NCBI GenBank assembly: GCA_947631115.1
Contig: CANRKB010000005.1
Coordinates: forward strand, 1-64,000
Origin: an uncultured Clostridia bacterium
Lineage (GTDB): Bacteria > Bacillota > Clostridia > Oscillospirales > Ruminococcaceae
Reading direction: 5' to 3'
Length of the DNA stretch: 64,000 bases
The position numbers and the translations under genes were made by a program. The notes below the pieces were generated by a model. The model saw only the letters and a list, made by a program, of their open reading frames with translations, did not search any database and was not told where the DNA came from. Below, in pieces: positions 52,779-62,937 of this stretch. Position 1 is the stretch's first letter, and every line of letters starts with the position of its first letter.

Positions 52779-52824
52779 TGTGGTCAGCAAAGCAACGTGT
52801 GATACAAAACTTCCCCCGATGATA

Positions 52825-53823
52825 TTATAACTTTATAAGGTATTTTCTGTCCACCGCTCCCGTAACATCTCCGCTTGTGCGGGTTGATACGACAATGCGG
52901 TCGCCGCTTATCTCGCGGACATAGAGAGGCGTCTTGTATACCCAGCCTGCAAATTTCTCCGTTGTCCCGTAGACGGGCGCGTTTTCCCGAATCATCACCT
53001 TATCGCCGACGGACAGTTCTATCTTGTTTTCGCTGATTGCTGCGCTGTAGCCGAGACCTTCGGCATAAGTTTTCAGCTCGTTTGCCTTATCCTCGGTCGG
53101 TATGTCCGTTATCGTAAGCGTATAGCTGTTTTCTTTTGGGAATACGTTTTTCCCCTCGGCTTTTATCTTTGCCGCAAGGTCTAAGTACATATAGTCGATG
53201 TCGCACTGCCCTTTAACTCCCGCTACTGAGCCTATAACTTCAAGATCAAAGTCGGGATTTCCCGCAACTCCGAATTGCCACATGACGTAGTCGGTTATAC
53301 CGTAGGTGTTGTTGAGCGATTTTTCGGGAATATAAGCCGCTATCCATAGCGGATAGTCCTTTAGCGCGTCTTTGTTGAAATAGTCGTTATACGCCGCCGC
53401 ATAAGTATACAGCATAGGTTGATAATTAGCCGCGGCTACGGTGTCGAGAAATGCTCTTGCAATTTCCGTGCAGGCGTCTTTCCCGAGATTCAATATGTCG
53501 TCCTCTTCAATATCCAGAGCAACGGGAAGAGAAAGCTTTCCGTCAAGACCGTTGTCTTTGATAAGTTTAAGGACAAGTTCCGCTTCGGCTTTTGCTTCAG
53601 AAACATTACGCGCTATAGTGTAGTGATAAACTCCGACCTGAAGTCCCGCTTCGAGAGCCTGATTTATGTTAGCCGCAGCGCGCGAGTCGGGATTATTGCC
53701 CGCGCTTATTCTGACCATCACGAATGAAACCGGGGTGTCCTTCAGCTTTCCCGCCTTTACGGCTTTAAAGTCAATGTTTCCCTGATAAGAGGAAACGTCT
53801 ATCCCTGCGTATTTTATGTTCAT
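52825..53823 (-). CDS. GH25 family lysozyme (endolysin-like) with C-terminal SPOR/SH3-like region
   Basis: YAGIDVSSYQGNIDFKAVKAG...VGVYHYTIARNVSEAKAEAEL...LPVALDIEEDD. Confidence 0.88.
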   Translation of the reverse strand: MNIKYAGIDVSSYQGNIDFKAVKAGKLKDTPVSFVMVRISAGNNPDSRAAANINQALEAGLQVGVYHYTIARNVSEAKAEAELVLKLIKDNGLDGKLSLPVALDIEEDDILNLGKDACTEIARAFLDTVAAANYQPMLYTYAAAYNDYFNKDALKDYPLWIAAYIPEKSLNNTYGITDYVMWQFGVAGNPDFDLEVIGSVAGVKGQCDIDYMYLDLAAKIKAEGKNVFPKENSYTLTITDIPTEDKANELKTYAEGLGYSAAISENKIELSVGDKVMIRENAPVYGTTEKFAGWVYKTPLYVREISGDRIVVSTRTSGDVTGAVDRKYLIKL

Positions 53824-54035
53824 TTTTCGCCGTCTCCTTTCTGAGAATTCGCCATATCCGTAAGCCCCTCGCCGAATATATATCCGACGACAGCCGCTCC
53901 GCTGAGTATCGCGCCGCTTATCATGCCTGCGGATTTCTCCGAACCGCCGAACATAACAATAAGCCCCGCGATAAATCCCGCTATTGCTATCCAAAGTTTT
54001 CGGCTCGTGAGCTTACGCTTCCAGTCAATTTTCAT
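53820..54035 (-). CDS. Phage-type holin
   Basis: 71 aa, MKIDWKRKLTSRKLWIAIAGFIAGLIVMFGG...; 4-bp overlap with endolysin gene. Confidence 0.75.
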   Translation of the reverse strand: MKIDWKRKLTSRKLWIAIAGFIAGLIVMFGGSEKSAGMISGAILSGAAVVGYIFGEGLTDMANSQKGDGEK

Positions 54036-54047
54036 AGTTATTCCTCC

Positions 54048-54359
54048 TTATATAATAATATGTGTAAACAGATAGCCTAAAATTAAGCTTATAACGGCGG
54101 TTATGGTATAACCCGCTGCCTGCCGCCATTTCTCGCCGTCGCGACTTTCGAGAGATTTCAGCCGCGAACCTTGTTCCTCTTGTTCGCGAAGCATGCTTTC
54201 CATATTTACGGCGAGTTTTTCTACGGAAGTAGTAAGAGTTGCCAATTCGCGAATATTTTCCTCTAATAATTCTATGCGGCGATTCTGCCGTGCGTTCTCG
54301 CTGTCGAGTCTGCGGCAGAATTCGTCATGTTCGTTTCTGGTTATAAATTCCTCGGGCAT
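54048..54359 (-). CDS. Small coiled-coil/TM protein, XhlA/BhlA-like
   Basis: MPEEFITRNEHDEFCRRLDSENARQNRRIELLEENIRELA...C-terminal TM; GGAGGTGAAAAAACTAATG context. Confidence 0.65.
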   Translation of the reverse strand: MPEEFITRNEHDEFCRRLDSENARQNRRIELLEENIRELATLTTSVEKLAVNMESMLREQEEQGSRLKSLESRDGEKWRQAAGYTITAVISLILGYLFTHIII

Positions 54360-54842
54360 TAGTTTTTTCACCTCCTTTTGCTGTATAAAAACAAGTTTTC
54401 GCCTGCAAAATACTGCATTCGCCCGATATTGACAAAAGGAAAAAATTATGGTACAATAAAAGAACGCGCATAGATATTTCTTCGCGCAACGAAAAGAGTT
54501 TTTTTCACATTTTGTTGCTTTATGCTGATGTTCAATAAACGGCTTTGTGATTATGGTTTTAGGAATTATCAGCATAAGAAAAAATTGTCAAAAGTTACAA
54601 CGTTTTCAAAAAAATAAATGTTAATATTGCTTAATGAGCATAAAAAAAATTATGCATTATTGACAATTTTTAAAAAAACAGTTGAAATGAATGCTATAAT
54701 GTGATATACTCAAATAGAAGATTATTGACCGAATAATCATTAAGTGTGTCTTGGAGTCCTTTCTCGCAGTTCCGAGAAGGTTATCCGCAAATGAAGAAAT
54801 AATTCTGAAATGCGGCTTATTCTGAGCGGAGAGCGGGTTTTG

Positions 54843-55460
54843 ATGGATAGCTTTGAAGAAGAAGAGAACGACGGAGGCGCGTCGTTCAGACGATATAGAA
54901 CTATAGACCTTGTTATCTGGATAATTATTGCGGCTGCGATGGAAGCGGTTGCGACGCTTGCGGCAAGCAAGTGGTTTCCTCACGAAATATATTGCCTGTC
55001 TACCACGATCGCGGTGACGAGCATCGTTATGATGAGATGGAACGGTTTTGCGGCAATACAGGCGGTCGTCGGCGGATTTGTCTACACCATAATACTTGCG
55101 GGATTTGACGTAAAGGAAATAGTGACGTATTGTGTCGGAAACTGCTTTATGCTGTTGGGTCTTCTGCTGTTCAAGTTTGTGGGCAAGGAAAAGATCCGCG
55201 GGACGTGGCGGCTGACGGCGATATATGCGGTCGTGATGTACTGCCTTGCGCAGATCGGCAGATGGGTGCTTACGATGATATTCGGCGGGAGCGTCGGAGC
55301 GATCATCGGATTCTTTGCGTCCGACCCGATAACGCTTCTGTTTACGTTTGTGGTGGTGCTTATCTCCAGGGTTCCCGACGGTCTGTTTGAAGACCAGAAA
55401 CATTATATAATCCGAACCGACAGCGAAAGAAGAAAAGCTGACGGGGAAAATTATCTTTAA
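54843..55460 (+). CDS. Integral membrane protein (ECF S-component-like topology)
   Basis: 5-6 TM segments; co-oriented with ABC transporter genes. Confidence 0.65.
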   Translation: MDSFEEEENDGGASFRRYRTIDLVIWIIIAAAMEAVATLAASKWFPHEIYCLSTTIAVTSIVMMRWNGFAAIQAVVGGFVYTIILAGFDVKEIVTYCVGNCFMLLGLLLFKFVGKEKIRGTWRLTAIYAVVMYCLAQIGRWVLTMIFGGSVGAIIGFFASDPITLLFTFVVVLISRVPDGLFEDQKHYIIRTDSERRKADGENYL

Positions 55461-55514
55461 ACTTGATTTGCATTCTTCGATAATATAAAATTTCGCGTTT
55501 AGGAGGTTTCAAAG

Positions 55515-56591
55515 ATGCAAGTAAATGACTATCTGATTTTCGATGAAGAAAGCGGCACATACATCGAAGATCCGGAGCAGGTTGTTCGCGATGATGTCGA
55601 AAAACATCATTGGCTGAACGTGCTGAGAACGGTTTTAAAGGATTGGCGCCTATATCTTATGCTGATCCCCATGATCCTCGTTTTCTTGTTCTGGCGTTAT
55701 TTCCCGATGTATGAACTTCTCGGGTGCTTCAAGATGCCTGATGTTATCAAGAGTGTTGCAGAGCAGAATTATGTTGGTTTTGCACATTTCAACACCTTGA
55801 TCTTCGGAAATGCTACAAGCTCAATTTCTCCCGAGTTCTGGCGTGCGTTCCGCAATACGTTCTTATTGAGCTTTTACGGATTGCTTTTCGGTTTCCCAAC
55901 GCCCATTATTGTGGCGCTGTTCTTTAATGAAGTTCGTTCGAACATTGCCCGCAGCATATTTCAGGTAGTAACGTACCTTCCTAAATTTATGTCGACGGTC
56001 GTTATGACCTCTCTTATCGTAATGCTCGTTCAGGGCGGCAGCCTTACTTCGGGCGTCGGCGCGCTTTCGCAGATACTCGAATCTATCGGCGCTATCGACC
56101 ATGACACGGCTCAGACGGGTCTTCTGAACTTACCGCAATATTTCCGAGCGATCTACCAGATAAGCGGTATCTGGGAGGGCGCAGGTTATGACAGTATCGT
56201 ATTCTTCGCCGCGATAATCGCGATTTCGCCCACGAGCTATGAAGCGGCTCAGATGGACGGCGCAGGCAAGATGGCACAGATGAGATACGTTGTTCTTCCG
56301 AGCATTCTTTCGACGATAGTAATCATGCTTATCACGAGAATCGGCTCGCTCCTCAGCATAGGATACGAGAAAGTTATCCTCTTGTACAACACGAATACAT
56401 ATCAGACAGGTGAAGTTGTATCAACGTTCGCTATCAGATACGGTGTTAACAACGAAGGCGGCGGAGGCGGCGTAAGCCCCGGAAAGGGACTTGCTTCTGC
56501 GGCAGAAATGATGAACAACGTTGTCGGAATGTTGCTGGTTATCGGTGCGAATACCGTAGCGCGCAAAGCGTCTGACGTATCACTCTATTAA
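55515..56591 (+). CDS. Carbohydrate ABC transporter permease (LplB type)
   Basis: LMLIPMILVFLFWRYFPMYELLGCF; EAAQMDGAGKMAQMRYVVLPSI EAA motif. Confidence 0.92.
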   Translation: MQVNDYLIFDEESGTYIEDPEQVVRDDVEKHHWLNVLRTVLKDWRLYLMLIPMILVFLFWRYFPMYELLGCFKMPDVIKSVAEQNYVGFAHFNTLIFGNATSSISPEFWRAFRNTFLLSFYGLLFGFPTPIIVALFFNEVRSNIARSIFQVVTYLPKFMSTVVMTSLIVMLVQGGSLTSGVGALSQILESIGAIDHDTAQTGLLNLPQYFRAIYQISGIWEGAGYDSIVFFAAIIAISPTSYEAAQMDGAGKMAQMRYVVLPSILSTIVIMLITRIGSLLSIGYEKVILLYNTNTYQTGEVVSTFAIRYGVNNEGGGGGVSPGKGLASAAEMMNNVVGMLLVIGANTVARKASDVSLY

Positions 56592-56603
56592 AAGAGGTTT
56601 ACT

Positions 56604-57497
56604 ATGAAAAGAAAACTTGAAATATCTGAGCTTGTTTTTAAAATCATCAGCTATACGCTGTTGACGATGTTTGCGATCTGCTGCTTATATCCGTTTATTT
56701 ACACGATCTCGGCATCAATAAGCGGTTATCATGCGGTTCAGTACAGTGAAGTTGTGCTTTTGCCCAAGGACATTCAGTTTACCGCATTCGCAGATATGTT
56801 CAACGACAATATGTTCTGGAACAGCTATACGAACACTCTGTTCCTCACATTCTACGGAACGATCTGGGAGCTGGTTCTCTCGATACTCGGCGCGTATGCG
56901 CTCTCCAAGAAACGTTTGCTTTTCCGTAAGGGCTTCAACTTCTTCCTCGTATTTACAATGTGGTTCAGCGCAGGTACTGTTCCTCAGTTCTTGAACTACT
57001 TGGATACGCAGAGAGTTTTCGGAACGATAGGAATTACCGACGACAAGTGGCTGGTCGTTCTCGCAATGGGTATGGCTGCCATGAACATAATCCTCTTGAG
57101 AAACTCTTTCGAGGGCGTTCCTTCTGAAATTGAAGAAGCGGCGATAGTAGACGGCGCTACCGAAATGCAGGTTTTGTGGCGCGTGTACATACCGATGAGC
57201 AAGTCAATAATTGCGACAGTCGCGCTTTTCTTCGGAATATCACGTTGGAACGGATACTACTGGGCAAAGACGATGATGAAAAACCAGAACGAGCATCCGC
57301 TCATGGTTTACATTCGTTCAAACCTCGAGCAGTATCAGAACGACGACTTCCTTGTAGGTTGGGAAAGTAAGCATTCATACGCACCCGACTCGTTAATTTA
57401 CGCGATGATCATTTGTTCGATCATACCTATCCTTATCATTTATCCTTTCATTCAAAAGTATTTTGCAAAAGGCGTAAATGCAGGCGGCGTAAAATAA
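56604..57497 (+). CDS. Carbohydrate ABC transporter permease (YtcP type)
   Basis: EIEEAAIVDGATEMQVLWRVYIPMSKSIIATVALF EAA motif. Confidence 0.92.
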   Translation: MKRKLEISELVFKIISYTLLTMFAICCLYPFIYTISASISGYHAVQYSEVVLLPKDIQFTAFADMFNDNMFWNSYTNTLFLTFYGTIWELVLSILGAYALSKKRLLFRKGFNFFLVFTMWFSAGTVPQFLNYLDTQRVFGTIGITDDKWLVVLAMGMAAMNIILLRNSFEGVPSEIEEAAIVDGATEMQVLWRVYIPMSKSIIATVALFFGISRWNGYYWAKTMMKNQNEHPLMVYIRSNLEQYQNDDFLVGWESKHSYAPDSLIYAMIICSIIPILIIYPFIQKYFAKGVNAGGVK

Positions 57498-57588
57498 TTA
57501 AAATCATTTGCTGTCAACACGCATAGTGCGGTTGATATATAAGTCAGACAATAATGTCTCAAACAAACAATCCTAAAGGAGGACAAAA

Positions 57589-59829
57589 ATGAAAAAAACA
57601 AAACTTGCTGCTTCACTTCTGGCAGTGTCCATGCTTGCAACAACAGTTCTTGCAGGCTGTACACCGACCGAAGAGGGTGGAAACAGCGGCAACAGCGGCA
57701 ATTCAGGTGGAACTAACTCCGGATCAGAATCCGGATCAGGTCAGGAAAGCAGCGGCTCTTCTGAAGATAACATTCTTGCTGAAGATGCTGCATGGGCTCA
57801 GACTCTTACTTATGCTGCAGATACGACTGTTCGCATGGCATGCGGATACGATAAGAACGGCACGGGTATGAGATTTACCGCAAAGGTTGCAGGCGATGGC
57901 GTTACTCTTGCAGACGGCAAGACTTATCACGCAGACGAGTTCAAGCCTACGTGGGTTGCAGTAATGGATAAGCTGAAGTTCAAGATCGAGGATAAGTTCC
58001 AGAACAACTCAGCTTCTGATGAGTGGAAAATATGGCAGCCGCAGCTCGACCAGATCGATATGGTATGCGGAAACGCTACAGATCTTACAGCTGCCGGTAA
58101 CGATGGTATGCTCCTCGACATCAGTAAGTACCTTGACAGTATGCCTTACTTCAGCGCATACCTCGAGAGAAACCCGATCGTTCGTCTGTCTGTAACAGGA
58201 TCTGTTACAGGTCAGAACCCCGGCTCGATCTACTTCTCACCGTACTTCGACGGTGTTAACGATATTGAGCGTATGCCTCTTATGAGAACCGACTGGGTTG
58301 AAAAACTTCTCGACGGTCCTGCTGACGCTTCCGACATCACCACAAGTGACGATCTCCAGGCATTTGTTTACACGCCTTACATGCCTACAACAGGCACTGT
58401 ATCCGTAGATGTTGTTAAACTTGACGGTTCCGACAAGGAGACCATTACAAAGGACTACAGCAAGTACGGAAACATCGTTGCTAAGATGAACGAAGCCGGC
58501 ACAATGAACGGTAAGGACGCTGTTAAGATGCTCCGTGAGTACATCGACGCTACTTACAACGGATACTACGGCGAGACGCGTTCTAACCTCTTCGTTGGTC
58601 AGAACGCTGCTTGGGACGCTGACGAACTCGTTGCTCTTCTCCGCTGCGTAGTTTCTAACTCCGCTACACTCAATGCTAACGGTGAAAAGGTTCAGGGTAT
58701 ATTCTCTCGTGAGGACTCCAACAACCAGCGTCGTGTAGATATGTTCCGTTTTGCAGGAACACTGTTCGGCGTTCGTGGTCTCGAGTCCAGACAGGATTAC
58801 CTCTATGTCGGCAACGACAACAAGCTCCACGACGCTCGTATGGAAGCTGACACCTATACAGCTCTTAAGAGAATGAACGATATGGCTAAGGAAGGTCTTA
58901 TCTCGTCTTCGTTCATCGAGAGCAAGGCTGAAAAGTCTGAGACAATGCTTAAGAACGACATCGGCTTCATGAGCTATGACTACAGCCAGACGCAGACTGT
59001 TTACAACGCTACTCAGCTTGACGAGGGCGAAGAGTACAGCCCCGCAATGGTTCCCGTAGCTAGATGGAACGACGGTACAGGCGAGAAGATCATGAGATTC
59101 ACCGAGTCTTGGCGTTCAGTTAAGACCGATGGTTGGGCGATCTCTCTTGCAGGTCTCGGCTATACAAAGGATAATGTTCCTAAGACAGCTGCTGAGCTTA
59201 ACGATAAGGCTAAGGCACTCCTTACACTCATCGACTATGCATACAGCCACGAGGGTCAGGTTCTTATGTCTTATGGTCCTGAGGCATTCTACAGCACCGA
59301 AACATTTAACTTCAACGGACAGGAATGGCCGAAGATTTCTGAAGCAAGCTACAATAGCCTCCAGGAACTCGAAGGTGGTAACTACACTAACTACGCTCGT
59401 AGATATGTAGGTTCTACACTTAGCTTCGTAAAGAGCCAGGCATTCGAATATCAGTGCACAAACGAAGTTGGTAAGAGAGGCGCAGGCTACATCTCCAACG
59501 CTATCGCTCTTGGTACTATTTCTCACCCTGAGCTCGCACTTACTGACAACGCATGGTACACATCTGTTCCTACTGTTCTTCCTTTGACATCTGCTGAGAA
59601 CACGGATATTCAGAGCTATCCTGACCTGAACACCAAGTTCAGCACATCCAAGGATAAGCAGAATGACCTCTGCGATCTCATCTGCAAAGGCTTCAACGGC
59701 AACTACACCGACGCTGCTGCAGGCGCTGCTTATGTAGCAGGCATCGGCGGAACTCAGGTTCTCGAGAAGAGAAACGCTGCTTGGGAGAGACTTGTAACTT
59801 ACTACAACAGCAACATCAAGAACGGCTAA
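57589..59829 (+). CDS. Extracellular solute-binding lipoprotein
   Basis: Signal peptide with lipobox LAGC, Gly/Ser-rich linker, 746 aa. Confidence 0.9.
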   Translation: MKKTKLAASLLAVSMLATTVLAGCTPTEEGGNSGNSGNSGGTNSGSESGSGQESSGSSEDNILAEDAAWAQTLTYAADTTVRMACGYDKNGTGMRFTAKVAGDGVTLADGKTYHADEFKPTWVAVMDKLKFKIEDKFQNNSASDEWKIWQPQLDQIDMVCGNATDLTAAGNDGMLLDISKYLDSMPYFSAYLERNPIVRLSVTGSVTGQNPGSIYFSPYFDGVNDIERMPLMRTDWVEKLLDGPADASDITTSDDLQAFVYTPYMPTTGTVSVDVVKLDGSDKETITKDYSKYGNIVAKMNEAGTMNGKDAVKMLREYIDATYNGYYGETRSNLFVGQNAAWDADELVALLRCVVSNSATLNANGEKVQGIFSREDSNNQRRVDMFRFAGTLFGVRGLESRQDYLYVGNDNKLHDARMEADTYTALKRMNDMAKEGLISSSFIESKAEKSETMLKNDIGFMSYDYSQTQTVYNATQLDEGEEYSPAMVPVARWNDGTGEKIMRFTESWRSVKTDGWAISLAGLGYTKDNVPKTAAELNDKAKALLTLIDYAYSHEGQVLMSYGPEAFYSTETFNFNGQEWPKISEASYNSLQELEGGNYTNYARRYVGSTLSFVKSQAFEYQCTNEVGKRGAGYISNAIALGTISHPELALTDNAWYTSVPTVLPLTSAENTDIQSYPDLNTKFSTSKDKQNDLCDLICKGFNGNYTDAAAGAAYVAGIGGTQVLEKRNAAWERLVTYYNSNIKNG

Positions 59830-59861
59830 TTCTCGAAATCAGGCAAAACTAACAAAGCACG

Positions 59862-59946
59862 GTTCTATGCGCTCGCAAGGGCGCATAGGAACGTAAAATC
59901 CACGTTATGTTAAGGGAGAGGAGAAATTCTCCTCTTCCCAACATAA
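59862..59946 (+). promoter_or_regulatory. Two strong intercistronic hairpins after solute-binding protein gene
   Basis: GTTCTATGCGC..GCGCATAGGAAC and TTATGTTaaGGGAGAGGAGaaattCTCCTCTtCCCAACATAA. Confidence 0.75.
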
Positions 59947-59960
59947 AAGGAAGGTCTTCT

Positions 59961-60587
59961 ATGTATAAAAAACAAATGATTTTTCAGCGGATCGTATGCT
60001 ATTTTGTACTTATAGCTTCCGCACTCGTGTTCATTTATTCTTTGGGCTATATGACGGATATTTACAATAGCCTTGGTACAGCTATAGACCTTGACCTCTG
60101 CACGTATAATGAGGCGGGAGAGATAATTGATTACTCCACCGGCGAGCAGGTTAAAGGCGCAATGATTTATTATGATATGCAGGAATTCAATTCGCAGCTG
60201 ACGTTGCTCGGAATTGGGCTTATTCTTGTATCGTTGGTTTTGTTTATCTTGTGTACACATTCACGCAGGAAATATTATGTCGGCAATTTTGTTTCGGTCG
60301 GCTTGTCTGTCGCGGCATGCGGCGCGGCGGCTGTTTGGGCGCTGCCGATAATTGAAAAATTCAAACAGCAGTTTTTGACTACAGTTGATTTTGAAGCGTT
60401 GAAGGAATATGCTGAAAAGAACAATAAGCTTTATACCGAATCAACTTTCTGGTTTGACGCAGGCTACATAGTTTTGGGAATACTTGCGGTTGCAAACGTT
60501 CTGCTGGTTGTAAACCTTGTTTTGAAACTAATCTTAATGAAAGAAGAACAGCAGGCCATAGGTAGCAGAAAGGGTGTTAGAGGATGA
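59961..60587 (+). CDS. Uncharacterised membrane protein, ABC operon
   Basis: ATG 59961 after AAAAGGAAGG; about 4 TM. Confidence 0.75.
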   Translation: MYKKQMIFQRIVCYFVLIASALVFIYSLGYMTDIYNSLGTAIDLDLCTYNEAGEIIDYSTGEQVKGAMIYYDMQEFNSQLTLLGIGLILVSLVLFILCTHSRRKYYVGNFVSVGLSVAACGAAAVWALPIIEKFKQQFLTTVDFEALKEYAEKNNKLYTESTFWFDAGYIVLGILAVANVLLVVNLVLKLILMKEEQQAIGSRKGVRG

Positions 60588-61162
60588 GTATGATTAATGG
60601 ATCCGCAAAAAGAGACCTTATGCGGTACAAGAAAAATTCGCTCGCGGCAATCCTGACATATCTTGCTATCGTGTTTGACTGTCTTTTCTTTATAAGTGTA
60701 TATAGTTCCGATTTCGGTTCAGCTACAAACGCTGATAAAACTGCGATTTTTTATCAGTGGCTGATAGGAATTTCGGTAGTATTTAATTTGTTGTTTTTGC
60801 TTGCAGGATTTCTTTCGTCCGAAGGCGTAAAGAACTATAAAGTTGGATTTTCGTTCTTGCTTATGCTGATGGGCGCAGGACAGATAATCCGTATATTCAT
60901 TATTCCTGTTATGGCAAGATTCGGCGGGATCGACAAGATGTTTGAAAACGGCATTTTCACCGAGATCCCCGAGAGCTTTGCAAATGCTGTTCTTGAAGAA
61001 ACAGGAAGGTCTATCCCTCTTATTGATCAGGGCAAGTTCATCTACATGACTTGTTGTCTGCTTGCATCTGCGGCGCTTTGCATAATAGCGGGCGTTATAG
61101 GATTTATTAAGAGCACGACCCTGAAAAGCTATATGAATGAACTTAGTAAAAAGGGGAAGTAA
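60584..61162 (+). CDS. Uncharacterised membrane protein, ABC operon
   Basis: ATGA overlap with previous gene; 4 TM. Confidence 0.78.
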   Translation: MSMINGSAKRDLMRYKKNSLAAILTYLAIVFDCLFFISVYSSDFGSATNADKTAIFYQWLIGISVVFNLLFLLAGFLSSEGVKNYKVGFSFLLMLMGAGQIIRIFIIPVMARFGGIDKMFENGIFTEIPESFANAVLEETGRSIPLIDQGKFIYMTCCLLASAALCIIAGVIGFIKSTTLKSYMNELSKKGK

Positions 61163-61165
61163 GAC

Positions 61166-62227
61166 ATGAGTGACGTAATTTTACAGCATATTGATAAGAT
61201 CTACGACAATAAGGTCCAGGCGGTTTTCGACTTCAACCTTTCAGTCAGAAACGGCGAGTTCATCGTTCTTGTCGGACCGTCGGGCTGCGGAAAATCAACA
61301 ACGCTTCGTATGGTTGCGGGACTTGAGGACATTTCCGCAGGTAACCTTATTATAGATGGACGCGACGTAACGCAAAAGCCTCCTAAGGATCGCGATATAG
61401 CGATGGTATTCCAGGACTATGCGCTGTATAATCACATGACGATCTATGAGAACATGGCATTCTCGCTTGTTCTCCGCAAGGAAAACAAATACGAGATACA
61501 CCAAAAAGTTCTTGCGGCAGCGGAGATACTTGACCTTACGGATCAGCTGAACAAGAAACCGAACCAGCTTTCGGGCGGTCAGCGCCAGAGAGTTGCGATG
61601 GGACGAGCGATAGTACGTACCCCGAAAGTATTCCTCTTCGACGAGCCGCTTTCAAATCTCGACGCGAAGCTCCGCGGTTCAACACGCCGTGAGATACTGC
61701 TTTTGCATAAACGTCTTAAAGCTACGATGCTTTACGTTACGCACGACCAGACGGAAGCGCTTACTCTTGCAGACAGAATAGTTTGTATGTCGATGGGTCA
61801 TGTTCAGCAGATAGGAACGCCGCTTGAGCTTTATTACACTCCTGCGAACTTGTTTGTTGCGAGCTTCATAGGACTTCCGCCGATCAATCTGTTTGATGTT
61901 GACATCAGAAACGGTGAAGCTATTTGTGATGATTTCTGCGTAACTCTTACGGCAGAAGAAAAAGCAATGCTTGCTCGCTATGAAGGCAGAAAAGTTGTTC
62001 TTGGAGTTCGTCCCGAAAACGTCGTACAGGGCGGAAATATCAACGTAAACGTATTCTCAAATGAGAACCTTGGTATGACGACGCTTGTTCACGGAAATAT
62101 CGGTCATCAGAAGATCACTTGTAAATTCCGCGAATGGAGTAACTTCAAGGCAGGCGACACGGTTGGAGTTTCCTTTACGAGAAAGATTTTCTTCGATAAG
62201 GATACAACCGACGCGATTACTTTGTAA
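61166..62227 (+). CDS. Sugar ABC transporter ATP-binding protein (MsmX/UgpC type)
   Basis: GPSGCGKSTTLRMVAGLEDISAG; LSGGQRQRVAMGRAIVRTPKVFLFDEPLSNLDAKLR. Confidence 0.93.
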   Translation: MSDVILQHIDKIYDNKVQAVFDFNLSVRNGEFIVLVGPSGCGKSTTLRMVAGLEDISAGNLIIDGRDVTQKPPKDRDIAMVFQDYALYNHMTIYENMAFSLVLRKENKYEIHQKVLAAAEILDLTDQLNKKPNQLSGGQRQRVAMGRAIVRTPKVFLFDEPLSNLDAKLRGSTRREILLLHKRLKATMLYVTHDQTEALTLADRIVCMSMGHVQQIGTPLELYYTPANLFVASFIGLPPINLFDVDIRNGEAICDDFCVTLTAEEKAMLARYEGRKVVLGVRPENVVQGGNINVNVFSNENLGMTTLVHGNIGHQKITCKFREWSNFKAGDTVGVSFTRKIFFDKDTTDAITL

Positions 62228-62238
62228 GAAGGAGTAGA

Positions 62239-62835
62239 TTGCAGATGAGTCAGGATAAAGCCGTAAAAACGAGGCGCGGATTTAAGGAAGTTATTCGTAA
62301 GTTCGTAGTTTCATTAAAGAGATCGCCTCAGAATATTTCGCTTGTTGCTCTTGCGATCGCATTTGTTGTTTATTCGTTTAACTTAACGGCTATTTCAAAT
62401 ACAACTGCGGTTGTGGGCGCTGCAAACATGGGACAGTGTGAGTTTGCCGCAATGCTTTTCTCGATACTTGCATTCGTGGTATTCTTAAGATCTTTCCCTA
62501 AGCGTAAAAAAGCAAATAAATTGATGTTGGGACTTCTGTTTCTTTTCTTGATAATACTTATCGCGGTTGATATAGTGTATATCATGAGAATAAACGAAGC
62601 TTTAGCAAGCGGAAGCATTGTGATTGTTCCCCCGTCTGACGGGAATCCCGGCGAAAAGGTGTTTGTAGGCGTTGCAAAGAATATTGTAACGGTACACATC
62701 ATATTCGTTATAATCTGCACGGTTCTTGTTGCAACATTGCCGATCTACGGCAAGCTGATAAAGAAGATCAATACTTCTATTGATGTTGAAGGCAACGAGG
62801 GCATGGGCGAAATTGATATTTCAGGCGAAGATTGA
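62239..62835 (+). CDS. Uncharacterised membrane protein, ABC operon
   Basis: 4 TM; co-oriented and closely spaced. Confidence 0.75.
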   Translation: MQMSQDKAVKTRRGFKEVIRKFVVSLKRSPQNISLVALAIAFVVYSFNLTAISNTTAVVGAANMGQCEFAAMLFSILAFVVFLRSFPKRKKANKLMLGLLFLFLIILIAVDIVYIMRINEALASGSIVIVPPSDGNPGEKVFVGVAKNIVTVHIIFVIICTVLVATLPIYGKLIKKINTSIDVEGNEGMGEIDISGED

Positions 62836-62937
62836 TTGAATTTAATAATTGATGAGAGCAGCATCAGCCATAGGCTGTTGTTGCTTTCATTGCAAAAAGG
62901 GACTATTTGTTGTTAGGTTGTAAGGAATAGATATTTA

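Noticed and set aside
54657-55403. 248-aa minus-strand ORF
   Set aside because: Antisense to the membrane protein at 54843-55460; His/Arg-rich composition.
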